Shown one piece after another: positions 40,030 to 52,000 of a DNA stretch of 64,000 nt. The notes under the pieces were generated by a model. The model did not search any database. It was not told the DNA's origin and was given only the letters and a program-made list of their open reading frames with translations. The stretch's first letter is position 1. Every line of letters begins with the position of its first letter. The stretch is taken from contig NC_080726.1 of the NCBI RefSeq assembly GCF_019097595.1, positions 17,087,705 through 17,151,704 of the forward strand, written 5' to 3'. The translations under genes were made by a program, and so were the position numbers. Source of the DNA: Hemibagrus wyckioides. Lineage: Eukaryota > Chordata > Actinopteri > Siluriformes > Bagridae.

Positions 40030-41373
40030 GTCTCGAGTCTCAGCTGCTGAGGTGAGTGCTGTCTGTGTTAGCATATTAGCTTCTGAGTTAAGTCTTGTCT
40101 GTGTTAGCATATTAGCTTTTAAGGTGAGTGCTGTCTGTGTTAGCATATTAGCCGTTGAGATAAGTACAGTCTGTGTTACCATATTAGTTGTTGAAGCAAG
40201 TGCTGTCTGTGTTAGCATATTAGTCATTGAAGCAAGTGCTGTCTGTGTTAGCATATTAGTCGTTGAAGCAAGTGCTGTCTGTGTTAGCATATTAGTCGTT
40301 GAAGCAAGTGCTGTCTGTGTTAGCATATTAGCTGATGAAGCAAGTGCTGTCTGTGTTAGCATATTAGTCATTGAAGCAAGTGCTGTTTGTGTTAGCATAT
40401 TAGTCATTGAAGCAAGTGCTGTCTGTGTTAGCATATTAGTCATTGAAGCAAGTGCTGTCTGTGTTAGCATATAAGCCGTTGAGATAAGTACAGTCTGTGT
40501 TAGCATATTAGTTGTTGAAGCAAGTGCTGTCTGTGTTAGCATATTAGCTGTTGAAGCAAGTGCTGTTTGTGTTAGCATATTAGTCATTGAAGCAAGTGCT
40601 GTCTGTGTTAGCATATTAGCTGTTGAAGCAAGTGCTGTCTGTGTTAGCATATTAGCTGTTGAGGTAAATGATGTCTATGTTAGCATTTTAGCTGCTGTGA
40701 TGAGTGATGTCTGTGTTAGCATATTAGCCTCTGAGGTGAGTGTTGTCTGTGTTAGCAGATTTGCTTTTGAGTTAAGTGTTGTCTGTGTTAGCATATTAGC
40801 CTCTGAGGTGAGTGTTGTCTGTGTTAGCAGATTTGCTTTTGAGTTAAGTGTTGTCTTTGTTAGCATATTAGCTTCTAAGGTAAGTACAGTCTGTGTTGGC
40901 ATATTAGCTGCTGAGGTGAGTGTTGTCTGTGTTAGCACATTAGCCGTTGAGGTAAGTGCAGTCTGTGTTAGCATATTAGCTGTTGAGGTAAATGATGTCT
41001 GTGTTAGCATATTAGCGTTGAGGTAAATGATGTCTGTGTTAGCATATTAGCCGTTAAGGTAAATGATGTCTGTGTTAGCATATTAGCTGTTGAGGTGAAT
41101 GTTGTCTGTGTTAGCATATTAGCTGTAGACATGAATGTTGTCTGTGTTAGCATATTAGTTGTTGAGGTAAGTGCAGTCTGTGTTAGCATATTAGTTGTTG
41201 AGGAAAGTGCAGTCTGTGTTAGCATATTAGTTGTTGAGGAAAGTGCAGTCTGTGTTAGCATATTAGCTGTTGAGGTAAATGATGTCTGTGTTAGCATATT
41301 AGCGTTGAGGTAAATGATGTCTGTGTTAGCATATTAGCCGTTAAGGTAAATGATGTCTGTGTTAGCATATTAG
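40030..41373. repeat. 36-bp minisatellite array (about 37 units)
   Basis: Unit period is 36 bp, with invariant core 'gtctgtgttagcatattag' followed by a more variable 17 bp ('tcattgaagcaagtgct' and variants). Three subdomains are visible: 'gaagcaagtgct' units (about 40190-40650), 'gaggtgagtgttgt' units (about 40690-40950) and 'gaggtaaatgatgt' units (about 40980-41373). Period divisible by three again gives open frames on both strands (e.g. MLTQTALAS repeats on the minus strand); no gene evidence. Confidence 0.95.
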
Positions 41374-41974
41374 CAAGTATTTATAAACCAATTAAGCTAT
41401 TGGTCTGCTAGTTTCCATAACATGGTTTTGTTTGTTCCTTTTCAAGAGCTTTATTTTACATTTCTGAATTCTTTTTGTAACTCTGTAACTACTACAGTAT
41501 AAAGCTGTAATTTCAGCAGGAACAAAAATAGACTCAGATAATAGGCACAAAAATAGACACTTATTAGCAGTAATGATTCAACGGCTCATTAAAGGAAAGC
41601 ACAGATTAAAACTCTGGGCTGTTCAGCGGTACTGGAAGTGTAGATATGGAAGCAGAAGGTTTTCATCAGTCAGCATTCAGCACAGAAGCATGAGGGAGAA
41701 GCCCCAGATCATTCCCAGCTCAGGTCCACAGCTCCAGGATGAAGTGCTTCCAGAAGATAACTGAATAATGAAGAACATCTGCTTCTCACTGTGTCTGGTT
41801 ATTCATATTAAAGGAAAAATCCTCCCTGAATGACTAATAAGATTAATCTTTAAAATGAACACGTGATCTTCAGTGGCATCACAGATTTATTTTTTAAAGC
41901 AGTCTTGACTTTCTGTCTATTTTAATTGGATTTTTTTTTAATCAAAGTACTTTCAGCTCAATAAACAGCAAATA
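41374..41974. other. Unique non-coding sequence
   Basis: AT-rich sequence with no recognised features between the 36-bp array and a Tc1-like element. Confidence 0.4.
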
Positions 41975-42523
41975 CGCCAATCAGGCATTACATTATGACC
42001 ACCCGCCTAATATTGTGTCAGTCCCCCTTTTTGCTGCCAAAACAGCCCTGACCCATCATGCACTGTGTATTCTGACACCTTTCTATCAGAACCAGCATTA
42101 ACTTCTTCAGCAGTTTGATCAATAGTAGCTTGTCTGTTGGATCAGATCACACGGGCCAGCCTTCACTCCCCACGTGCATCAGTGAGCCTTGGCCGCCCAT
42201 AACCCTGTCACCAGTTCACCACTGTTCCTTCCTTGGACCACTTTTGACAGATACTGACCACTGCAGACCGGGAACACCCCACAAGAGCTGCAGTTTTGGA
42301 GATGCTCTGATCCAGTTGTCTAGCCATCACAATTTGGTCCTTGTCAAACTCGCTCAAATCCTTACGCTTGTCCATTTTTCCTGCTTCTAACACATCAACT
42401 TTGAGGACAAAATGTTCACTTGCTGCCTAATATATCCCACCCACTAACAGGTGCCATGATGAGGAGATCATCAGTCTTATTCACTTCACCTGTCAGTGCT
42501 CATAATGTTTGGCCTGATCGGTG
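41975..42523 (-). mobile_element. Non-autonomous Tc1/mariner-like element, copy 2, with both terminal repeats
   Basis: The element is flanked by TA (41973-41974 and 42524-42525), the Tc1/mariner target duplication. The left end reads 'cgccaatcaggcattacat' and the right end is its inverse, 'tgtttggcctgatcggtg'. On the minus strand the transposase begins at about 42393, with the helix-turn-helix [18 protein letters not shown] and [12 protein letters not shown] followed by a stop; decayed sequence continues to SEYTVH and then joins the 3' terminal repeat, so the catalytic domain is absent. At 549 bp it is an internally deleted copy that could only have moved using another element's transposase. 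Confidence 0.85.
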
Positions 42524-43638
42524 TATTTCCACATCTTCCACGCTTTACAAATAAATGAAGCTCTAATCAATCCACACTTTAATTCCACTTTATCTCCAGT
42601 ACTCATTTTACGCCTGATTTCAGATGGCTGAGTCTATGCGAACGCTATCAGGTGGGAAGTAGAAGATCCGGAGATGAACACGGCATCAGTCCACAATTCA
42701 TCTCTAGCTAAAGTCCACTTCTCTCACTTCCTCATCTATATACTCTGACCAACAGATCAGCTTCCAGAGTTTAGCAACCTTCACACTAATACAACCCTCA
42801 GCAGCATCTTGCTCGTTACCTCCAGCTCACTCGCCAGTCATTAACACAGTGGAACTGTGCTCTATATACACACTGAGTGTCCATTACTTAGACATCGGAC
42901 TTCTTATTTCTCTCACTCTCTTGTTTTTAGGCGCAGACAGTAAAACCTGACTGTTATCTCTTCTATTAGAGACTGCCGACATTGACACTAACTATAACAT
43001 TTCCACTCGGTGACATCACAGTGATACAAAACCGTTAACTTCTGACACAACTAAGCAACCATCACCTCAGTTTTCCTTTGCTGTGGTTTAGGTCAGGATG
43101 CAATATGGTTCAGCCAACTGCTCATTCCTGAAGGTCACACCCAGATTGCTACAAAGGGAGCGACATCTTCCTCCACTGCCTGCTTGCCCTTTGACCCCGA
43201 GCTTTTGTGGCTCCAGCTGCTACGTCCTCTAGCGTTCTCCACAGACGAACAAAGACTTCAGACCCCAGTGAAAGACGACGACACACAGCTTACTGTTTCG
43301 TCTCAGATAAAGTGCCAGGAGTTTGTGTAGATCCTCATGAACTTTACACGCCAGCTTTCCTTTCGGAGGTTCAGCGCTGATGATCAGACGCTGTTGGATC
43401 TACACATGGCATGTAACGTACACCACTGAATATTTGCTACTGCATCGTCTACTGCATTTCACCACAGATTATATTTCACACTTCCTGTTGGATCGTTAAT
43501 GGGGAAACACACTCGTTTTATATTTAATACTCATTTTATTTCTCATATTTACTTATATATATTTATATTCCATATCGTCACGTTGCATTATTTTCCCAAA
43601 TTTTTCTTTTTGTATTTTTTCTTATTCGGTATTTTTTC

Positions 43639-43675
<37 letters not shown>

Positions 43676-43737
43676 ACTTTCTGGCTTAAATACTCAAAAA
43701 AAAATCCATACTTGCAAATATAATCTTGTTAATATAA
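42524..43737. other. Unique non-coding sequence
   Basis: No gene recognised. A (TC)n of about 31 bp lies at 43641-43671. Confidence 0.4.
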
Positions 43738-43935
43738 GTTCTGCATCCTCCCCATGTCAGTGTGGCTTTCCTCCAACCTCCCAAAAACATTTCCTAAAAA
43801 GTGTCTCTAGATGTCTGCTGGGTGATTGAATAGTGTCCTGTGATGGACCGGTGTCCCATCCAAGGTGTATTCCCTCCTCATTCCTAATGTTTCCTGGGAT
43901 CAGCTCAGGATCCACCACAATGAACATACTGTTAA
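43738..43935 (+). mobile_element. Diverged SINE/L2-tail element, plus orientation
   Basis: Landmarks: 'gtggctttcctccaacctcc' (body), 'gtgtcctgtgatggaccggt', 'gtcccatccaaggtgtattcc', 'cctgggatcagctcaggatcc'. This matches the family at 44868-45213 in the opposite orientation. It is old and lacks a clear head. Confidence 0.65.
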
Positions 43936-44867
43936 CAAAGTGGTTATTAAAGTGTGATGTATCTGTTGTTACAGGTTTAAAAACTAACAATAAAAAGCAT
44001 CATGTCTCCACGATCAGTTCTGAAAAGTTCTGTAGAGGAACACAGGAAGAGAGCAGACTACAAACAGTGTGTTAGATGATGATGATGATGATGATGGCAC
44101 ACTATTCATCTACACATTATAGATTAGGCACTGCATTCCCAGCAAGATCGCTCAGCATTAAAAGCATCACAGTCAAGTGCACTTGCTGCAGTGATGCTGA
44201 TGCTCCCTGAAGGAAATCTACTGATGCACGAGCTCCTGAATGGGATGCAGTGTTTCCTCCATCACACACACACACACACACACACACCTGCACTTCCTCA
44301 AACCTTCAGCCTAATGTCACACAGCACAAATCACATGCACAATGATAGGTCAATGTGTACTGCAGTCCAGAAGACTTACCCGAACTGAAGGGTACTCCAC
44401 ACACACACACACACACACACTGCCTTTTGTGTAATCCAAAGGAGAGATGATTTCAGCACATCTAGATCAGATTGGAGTGAACATAAACCGAGTTAACGAG
44501 ACTTGCTGACTTAAACACATCTGATAATAACTTAAAATAAAAAAAAATAATAAACCGGCTGATTTGTTTTTTCTCCGATTTCGATTCAACGGCTTTTGTT
44601 ATTTTGCTGAAGCGGCCACTGGCGCAGAATCTAGGCTCCGGCAGAGGCTCCGCCTACCGCCAAACCCCACCCTCCTCGCAACCCCATTGGCTTAGAAACA
44701 CTCCCATGCAAATTAACCTCTTCCCTTTGATCCCGTGTGGTGGTTCACGGCAAGCTCAGCACACTGCCACCTAGTGGACATAATAATGATTGCGCTAGAG
44801 AATAACCACACTTACACCCGACGTCCACTTTATTAGGAACACCCGTACACCTGCTCATTCATCCATC
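43936..44867. other. Unique non-coding sequence with a candidate regulatory patch
   Basis: (GAT)n at about 44078-44096 and (CA)n at 44263-44287 and 44400-44420. The stretch 44600-44760 is described separately. No coding exon is seen. Confidence 0.4.
44600..44760. promoter_or_regulatory. Candidate promoter/enhancer patch (weak)
   Basis: A locally GC-rich stretch in AT-rich surroundings contains an inverted CCAAT box ('ccccattggctt' at about 44683), a perfect octamer ATGCAAAT (about 44706) and a TCF/LEF-like 'cctttgatc' (about 44727). It could be a regulatory site for numbl, whose promoter must lie to the right of 2203. No initiator or splice donor clearly marks an exon, so this is an inference from motifs only. 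Confidence 0.2.
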
Positions 44868-45213
44868 CATCCATTTTCTATACCCACTTTATTCCTAATT
44901 AGGGTCACGGGGATCTGCTGAAGCCTATCCCAGCACACATTGGGTGAAAGGCAGGGGTGCACCCTGGACAGGTCACCAGTCCATCACAGAGCCACATATA
45001 TAGACAGACAACCACACACACTCACACACACTCCTATGGGCAATTTAGAATTACCAATCAACCTAATGTGCATGTTTTTGGACTGTGGGAGAAAACCGGA
45101 GTAAACCCACGCAGGCACGGGGAGAACACGCAAACTCCACACAGAAAGGCCCCTGTCCGTTCGAACCCGGGATTCGAACCCAGGATCTTCTTGCTGTGAG
45201 GCACCGTGCTGCC
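44868..45213 (-). mobile_element. tRNA-derived SINE with L2-type tail, nearly full length
   Basis: Read on the minus strand, it begins near 45213 with 'ggcagcacggtgcctcac' (A-box-like) and then 'cctgggttcgaatcccgggt' (RNA polymerase III B-box sequence GGTTCGAATCC). Next come the body 'tgcgtgttctccccgtgcc', 'ttttctcccacagtcc', 'caggtgacctgtccagggtg' and the tail 'ggataggcttcagcagatcc', ending in a GGATGGAT repeat. Gene-like order, a pol III head and a LINE-like 3' end are diagnostic of a tRNA-SINE mobilised by an L2-clade LINE. It is the best preserved copy of the family in this window and explains five other fragments. Confidence 0.85.
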
Positions 45214-47021
45214 CCCTCATTCATACATATAATCTGTTAATAATGTGTCAGCAGTACAATAGATAACATCAGGCTTGTTCAATCTAGATCTGGATATCTG
45301 TAAAGCTGCTTAGTCACAATGTCCATTATTAAAAGCTCAAAAAAAAGGAGTAAAATCAGATTCAACGATGAGTCAATGAATGGATTTTTTAACTCAACAT
45401 CTGCTGTTGTCCACAGAGACACCCAAAACACTTTACTCTCAAGTCTCACCTGGATTTTGCAGATCTGCTGCTGTAATCATAACATCTGTCTTGTGTTTAT
45501 CTCAGTGCAGTTCTGTCTGCTTTCTAATCCCACTATCCAGTCTAGACCAGAGGAGAATGATTTAAATCTGATTCAAGGTTTTTTGTCGTCTCAGGGAGCG
45601 TCAGCATATCAATAAATCTACATCCACATGCAGGTTTCAGCAGAAAAAAAGTCAAGTGTACACTATAAATACATACTAATTTTAACCCCCTAAGGAGCAA
45701 GTAAGTTATTCTTCACACCATCTCCAATACTGAATATAAAATGCTGCAATCTTTATCTTAATAGTCTTCATCTTTCTGTCACAAGAGTGCATCGCTCACT
45801 AATGACACTTACGACTAAGCACAATTTTCTTATTAAGTTCTCGGATGTGTATTAAACATGATAAACATCACTTATTTCCACTCGTAGTGAACCATCTGGC
45901 TGCAGGACAATACCAAAATCTCATAGATAGAATTCCCGTCTCCTCCTTACTGTTTTAACAGAAGGGAAAGTGATTTATTGTGTATTTAACATTTTAACTC
46001 TACGCTTTTAAAATGCAGTGGTGGTCCGAGTCATATGCTGATCATCAGTGAACAGAAAAACGAGAGTGTGATCAGGTTTCCATTTACAATGAAGCCAAGG
46101 TGTGTTTGTGTTTGAGGAGATGAATAATGTAGAGGTGTGTGATACCACCACATGGACCAGACTAATGCAGAGCAGGTGTAAAGAGTAACCAGGAGGTCAG
46201 ACCTACCATGAACCTTTACACTGTTTACAATGGTCAGCTAAAGGTTTTGTCATGTTAAAATTTGAATATGGTTGAAAACTGAATATGAGCACTAATGCTT
46301 AGACATACAGAATTATAAATTAAGTAAATGACGGGATTTTACTTCTGTTGTCATCTCACAGGGACATCCTCCAGTCTCTAATTCTCGGGTTATGGCTCAG
46401 ATGGTTGTGTGTCCTGTCCAGGGTGTATTCAGACTTCACACACAGCATTCCCGGGATAGGCTCCGGATACAGCATGAGTCTGAGAAGGATAAGAGCTTAC
46501 TGAAGATGAGTAGAAGAAGAACCATGAGACTGAGACTCAACAATCCTTCTGAACATCATCTCAGATATTCAGCTGAAAGTAACTCATCATTTGTTCTGCG
46601 AGACACACACAGATACCTCAAGCTCACTGTTAAACTAGATTCATACTTCCTGAATGAAATACACAGTGTGTGGTGAGAGACAGGAACAGGAAAAAGAGAT
46701 AAAGGAAGAAGGGATGGAATGTAAAAGAAAAGAATGGGAAAAATAAGTACATGAAAAAGCAGCAAAGAGAGAGAACAAATTAATAAAACAAAATTCAAAA
46801 AGGAGAAAAGGTAAGAAGAACTAAAAAAGACAAGCAAAGGTGGCAAAAAAGAAAAAAAAAAAATCACAAAATCAAAAACAGAAAGGGAGAAGAGAGAGGG
46901 ACAGATGGAAAAGGGGAATATGATAATTGATCTTAGCTGTAATGAATGAAACAAGATATTACAGAATATAATCCACATATAAAATATTAAAAAATTTCAT
47001 TTCACACAGATATGATTTCTC
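45214..47021. other. Intergenic sequence downstream of coq8b
   Basis: No gene recognised. 46387-46500 is a SINE fragment listed separately. 46676-46930 is purine-rich on the plus strand, and the minus-strand frame through it (46556-46978) is a low-complexity artefact. Confidence 0.4.
46387..46500 (+). mobile_element. SINE/L2-tail fragment, plus orientation
   Basis: It carries 'gtgtcctgtccagggtgtat' and 'cccgggataggctccgga', two landmarks of the SINE tail seen at 37706-37840. Short and old. Confidence 0.6.
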
Positions 47022-47027
47022 TTTATT
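47022..47027 (-). terminator. coq8b: coq8b poly(A) signal
   Basis: TTTATT on the plus strand is AATAAA on the minus strand, 153 nt downstream of the coq8b stop codon (TAG at 47182-47180). It is the first canonical hexamer after the stop, giving a short 3' untranslated region. Confidence 0.75.
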
Positions 47028-47179
47028 TGTGAATAAACTTGGTCAGTCAGGACACTCAGTAAAAAAACAAACAAACAAAAAAAAAACACCACACAGTTCT
47101 GAAAACTCAAGTTCATCTAAAACTCGTTACTCGTTAAACAAGTTCATCTCCCCAGACTCCAGACGGTCCTTGGCTGAGT

Positions 47180-49012
47180 CTATTCTCCACCTGCACCCTG
47201 GTGACGTTGTTTATAAGCGTTATAGATGTTGAGGAACATTTCGCGGCAGGGAATTTGTGCCTGTAGCTTGGAGCAAATGAGGAAGGAGCCGGCCATCTTG
47301 CGGTGCAACGAGTACGTCTCTTCTGGAGGAGGAGCGAGACGGTGACGGAGCATCACCGGGATCAGATTGTGGATCCGACGCGTCGTGCTCTGAGTGCTGA
47401 AGTCGAAAGCGCCCGAAGAGGCGAATGCTTCTCCCAGGATCATCACCGCCTCCACGTGAGCTTCCTCAAACGCCTGCGAGGGAGACAGGTGAGAGGGTGT
47501 GTACATAGATTAAGACTAAAATCCTAATCTTGCAGAAACAATATGGGTTTGCTGGACAAGCTAGAACTCTGTCTATTTACTGTTAGACTAAAACAAGGAA
47601 AATAGGTGAGCCTGGTCTCTGGGTCAGTGTCTGGCAGTCTGTCTGTATCTGAATGCCTCTTCTAATTGGCAAAAATTCACATCTGGTACTCATGTGTTAA
47701 AGATAATGTCACACATTATCACAGTCACACGTTTATATATTATTTGATTTCTTCCACAGTATCATTATTAGCAACCAATTTCTGGATTCAGTCCTCAGCT
47801 GCTGTCTGAACATGTGAGGAGAATGTAATGAGATCTCAGACCTTGGCTTCGTAGCCAGTGAGGAACTTCAGGTCTTTGGATTTCTGGAGAACTCTGGCCC
47901 GATCACCTACTGAGGCTGCGTGCACCACCTAGTGGTTTACACACACAGGTTTTATGCAAGTGAACAGATTTTAATCAAAGAGAGAATAATAAAAATATAG
48001 TTTAATTAAAAAATTATAATAATCAATGTATATTGTGATTTCCTACTAAAATAATAAATCATTTTAATCAGATGTAAAGAGGGGGGAAAAAAACATCACC
48101 TCGATGTAGTCATCAGTGAAGGCTTCTGGGTATTCTCGACAGGCTCCAAAGTCTAACAGGTAAATCTGTGAAACACGAAGCGACTGTTAACTGAGTATTT
48201 GATGTTCCTGTAGCATAACACTGCTGTGGAGTAAAGAAATACGCCATCATGCACATCACGAGTCGCATCATTACACTGCGTATGATTACTGAGCCAGAGG
48301 AACGTCGACACTGCAAGAGCTCTCCTCATAACAAAGACCAGATCTGTGTGTTTAGCCAAACACGAGACGAACATAGTCTGCAGAGGCATAAACAACAAGA
48401 GGCAGAAGGACAAAAGAAAAACCAATCTTTCTTTGGTAAACTGCTTACCTTGTCCTCCTCGGCATTATAGTAGAAGTTGGACCAGTTGGGATCCGTCTGC
48501 ATGAAGCGAAACTCAAAAAGTTCTCGCAGACACAAATGCAAGATGCTGAAGCATATCTGTGGAGAAGCGGTTCAGAAGAATTCGGATCAAAATGCCGCTA
48601 GGATGTAGAGAGATCCTCATCTTTAAGCCTTATTCACAAAGATCTTTAGAGGAACTGGACATGTACATCGAGTATAAAACTTATGCCCTGATGATTTATT
48701 TAGTTATTTGTGTTTTATTTAACTAATCCTGCCATTTTAACAGGGGCATGTAAACACTTTAAACTTAATATACGTGAATAGACTGTAGTCGATGCAGGAA
48801 TAACATCTGAAGCCGATCCCAAGAACGGTGGGTGGGAAAACATCTGCTCTTCTGTCTCTGTGCAAAAATCCCAAACTGCATAATGTTTTTTGTTGTTTTT
48901 AAATAGCAGAAACATGAAGTATGATTCTTGCCAAGGTACAAGATGTTTGTACAAAAAAAAAAAAAAAAATCTAAGAGGGTATGCACGAGAAAAAAATCTT
49001 ATTTACCAAATA

Positions 49013-49047
<35 letters not shown>

Positions 49048-52000
49048 GGCTTACATGACTAAATAAAAATAAATAATTAAATAATGAACTACCCTTTATT
49101 TCTGCTGCACTGCTCAATTCCCACACGGACTCTCACCTTATTCCTGGTCTCCTGATCCAGATCCACACAGCTGTCCAGTGGGACTCCGTTAATCAACTCC
49201 ATGGTGATCACGCGAGAGGTGGTGAGCTCATCGATGACCTCAGGTACTTTAAATATCGGGTCTCCTTCCATTAGGGCCCTGTAGGAGGCAAATAACAGGT
49301 TTCAATGCCCTGAATGCTGGATTACTGCAGACATTACGGGCTGTTCTGCGTCACCGGGCTTACTTGAAGTGCTTGGCACATGTTGCCTCTCGTTTGTAGT
49401 CGCACTCCCAGGCGAGCTCCCTGTGAAGGACCTCCAGGCTGCTGTCTGCGAATAAACCTGACGCAAGTCGCCACAATCACACAGCTATCCTTTACTGAGG
49501 TTTGTGCGAAACACGCGGTCATGTTCGATGTGAAAGTGTTTTCCTCTCTTACCCTCAGGAAGCGGCACACTCATCTTCAACACGGACATCAGGTTGTTCA
49601 CGTCGCTTTTAATGCTCTCTGCAACTCCTGGATACTGTCAAGAGGACAGACAGAGTCTGCAGGTTAGTCATTTACAATAATCTCAAAGCATTTACTTATT
49701 CACTTATTAATGTATATAAACTCTTTAGAAATAAGCAAGCAGGGGTGCACATAAAATATTTTGTTATGGTAATTACTTGAGTAAGAACACATGGGTTAAT
49801 CTTTGACCTTCTCTCTATTAAAAAAGATTAAGTTTTGATATCGTCTGAATTCAGTAGTGGCAATACATGAGGTTGTGTAATTCACACACAGTTCCTCATT
49901 CTCTCCTGCTCTGTACCTGAATCTTCATAGCCACTTCTCTTCCATCAGGCAGGGCTCCGAGATGCACCTGACCAATGGAGGCAGCTGCAAAGGGTTTGTC
50001 CTGAAATGACAGGAGCATGTCCCTCCAGCCAGGGCCCAACTCCTCCTCCAATACTTTCTACAAACACGACAGAACACAAAACACTCTTCAGTCTCAGAAA
50101 CACCAAACAAAGAAACCTGAACAACTGAACTGCAGGTTTCTCTTCTGCTGACACGCCTGATCAGACTGATTATTAAACCCTCAGTGAGCTGCAGCAGGTA
50201 AGGGTGAGGTGAGGAGATGGAATTAATAGTTGCATATAGTAGTCTTGTCAAAACCTTTGCAGCACAGACAAAAATGCATGCCATGAGTGTAGGAGTTTTA
50301 TAAATCTGAAATAGTGACATCATAGCGAAATACTCTCATTCTAGTTGCAGATCATTCCTTCATGTTTACGCATAAATCTCTAGAAAGAAGCAAAGTTACC
50401 TGCCAACAGAATAACAATAATTAAAGTGTGAAATATACACCGGCATTTAGAAGCATCCGATTTACGATAATAGATGAATTTGCTCTTTTTCCAAATATTT
50501 CCACTGCTTTAAGATGAATACACAGTGAACGTGAGGCAGTAAGGTTATTTCCTGTGTTTCAGCAGGTTTTGTTGCTGATACCGTATCTGTAGCTGCCCAT
50601 CATCGTACACCGTCCTCGTGTTAGTGTCTTATAGACTGTGGCATTAATCAGTGCCTCATTTCCCAACAAAAACAATTCTTTGAAATTCTATTACATTAAA
50701 CTGTACAGTATAACACCAGCTTAAGGAAAGGAACTTACAGTGGTTTGCCAGGCCGGCATGAAGTCCGCACTTTGTCTGACCCTCTCAAAGATCTTCTGTA
50801 GTTGTGGATTAATGAAGCTGTTATCTAAAAAACAAAACATTGCTTGCTTTAGCACTAGACCTTCTACCATGACTGCTGCTAATGCTGACTGTACCACAGC
50901 GGCCCCAACTGCTTAAAACCCCATCACACTGGGACAAATTCAAGCTCGATACATGATCAAGTTCAGGTTAAAAGAGCAGGTGAGTAAGAGTTCTGACCGC
51001 CGTACCCTGAATGCTCAGCATCTGTCCAATCTTCAGCGCTGCTCCTCGCACCTTACACAGCGTGTTAACAATCCGCTCAGCATTGGCCTCGGAGAGGAGC
51101 GGAGAATCCATCACCGCACCGCTATCTGAGACAAATCCCATCCAAAATCTTAAAACGCAGCACAACAAAAATACAAAAGCACTATAGAGAGGAGTGGAAG
51201 AAAAAAAAAAACATACTTGATTTTTTGCCTCCAAAAGACTGCTTTGCGACCTCCGCAATGGCACCAATTCCCAGTCCAACAGCTAAACCTGCAAGAGTCT
51301 AGAATGAGTACAGGGGCTGTATGGGGTCGAAGGCTACTGTACAATATAGGAGCAGATGATGAAGCAGACCAGAACAGGCAAATTTCACATTCATGTTTAG
51401 GAATTTAGAGTATTAACTCAGCTTAATAACTAGAAGAAACTTTGACTTCTGCAAAACAGACATTTAGCAGGTTGCGTGAAAGTGCAGTAGATTTACTGTG
51501 GTGCTGAATGCCTCGCTACTCTAAATATAACGTGCGTTTCTGAACCCTGAGCCTGCTGAACCGCACACATTAGCTGAAAGCAGAACAGTTTTTATTCAGT
51601 GTGCACAGTTGAGAAACCACAGTACTGCCAAGCTACTGCTGTTGGGTCCTTGAGCAATTCCCTTAACCCTTGCTGCTCCAGGGGACCCAGTATTATTGCT
51701 GACCCTGCGCTCTGACTCCAACTTCCTAATAAGCTGGGATATGCGAAAACCGGGCAGCGGTGGCTCAAGCGGTTAAGGCTCTGGGTCGTTGATCGGAAGA
51801 TCGGGGGGTCAAGCCCCAGCACCGCCAAGTTGCCACTGTTGGGCCCTTAACCCTCTCTGCTCCGGGGCGCTGCATCGTGGCTGATCCTGCGCTCTGACCC
51901 CACCCTTCAAGGCTGGGATATGGGATATGTAATGTATGTGTGACAAATAAAGGCTATGTCTATTATGGAAATGAAGCGGTCATATAATCCTCATATCAAT

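Noticed and set aside
40030..41373. 36-bp regularly spaced repeats resembling a CRISPR array
   Set aside because: Units are contiguous with no unique spacers, the variable 17 bp recur between units, no cas genes are present and the context is a vertebrate genome. It is a minisatellite.
45160..45190. tRNA-like sequence with a good B box on the minus strand
   Set aside because: It is continuous with the SINE body and has no cloverleaf with anticodon arm that I can fold, so it is a SINE head and not a tRNA gene.
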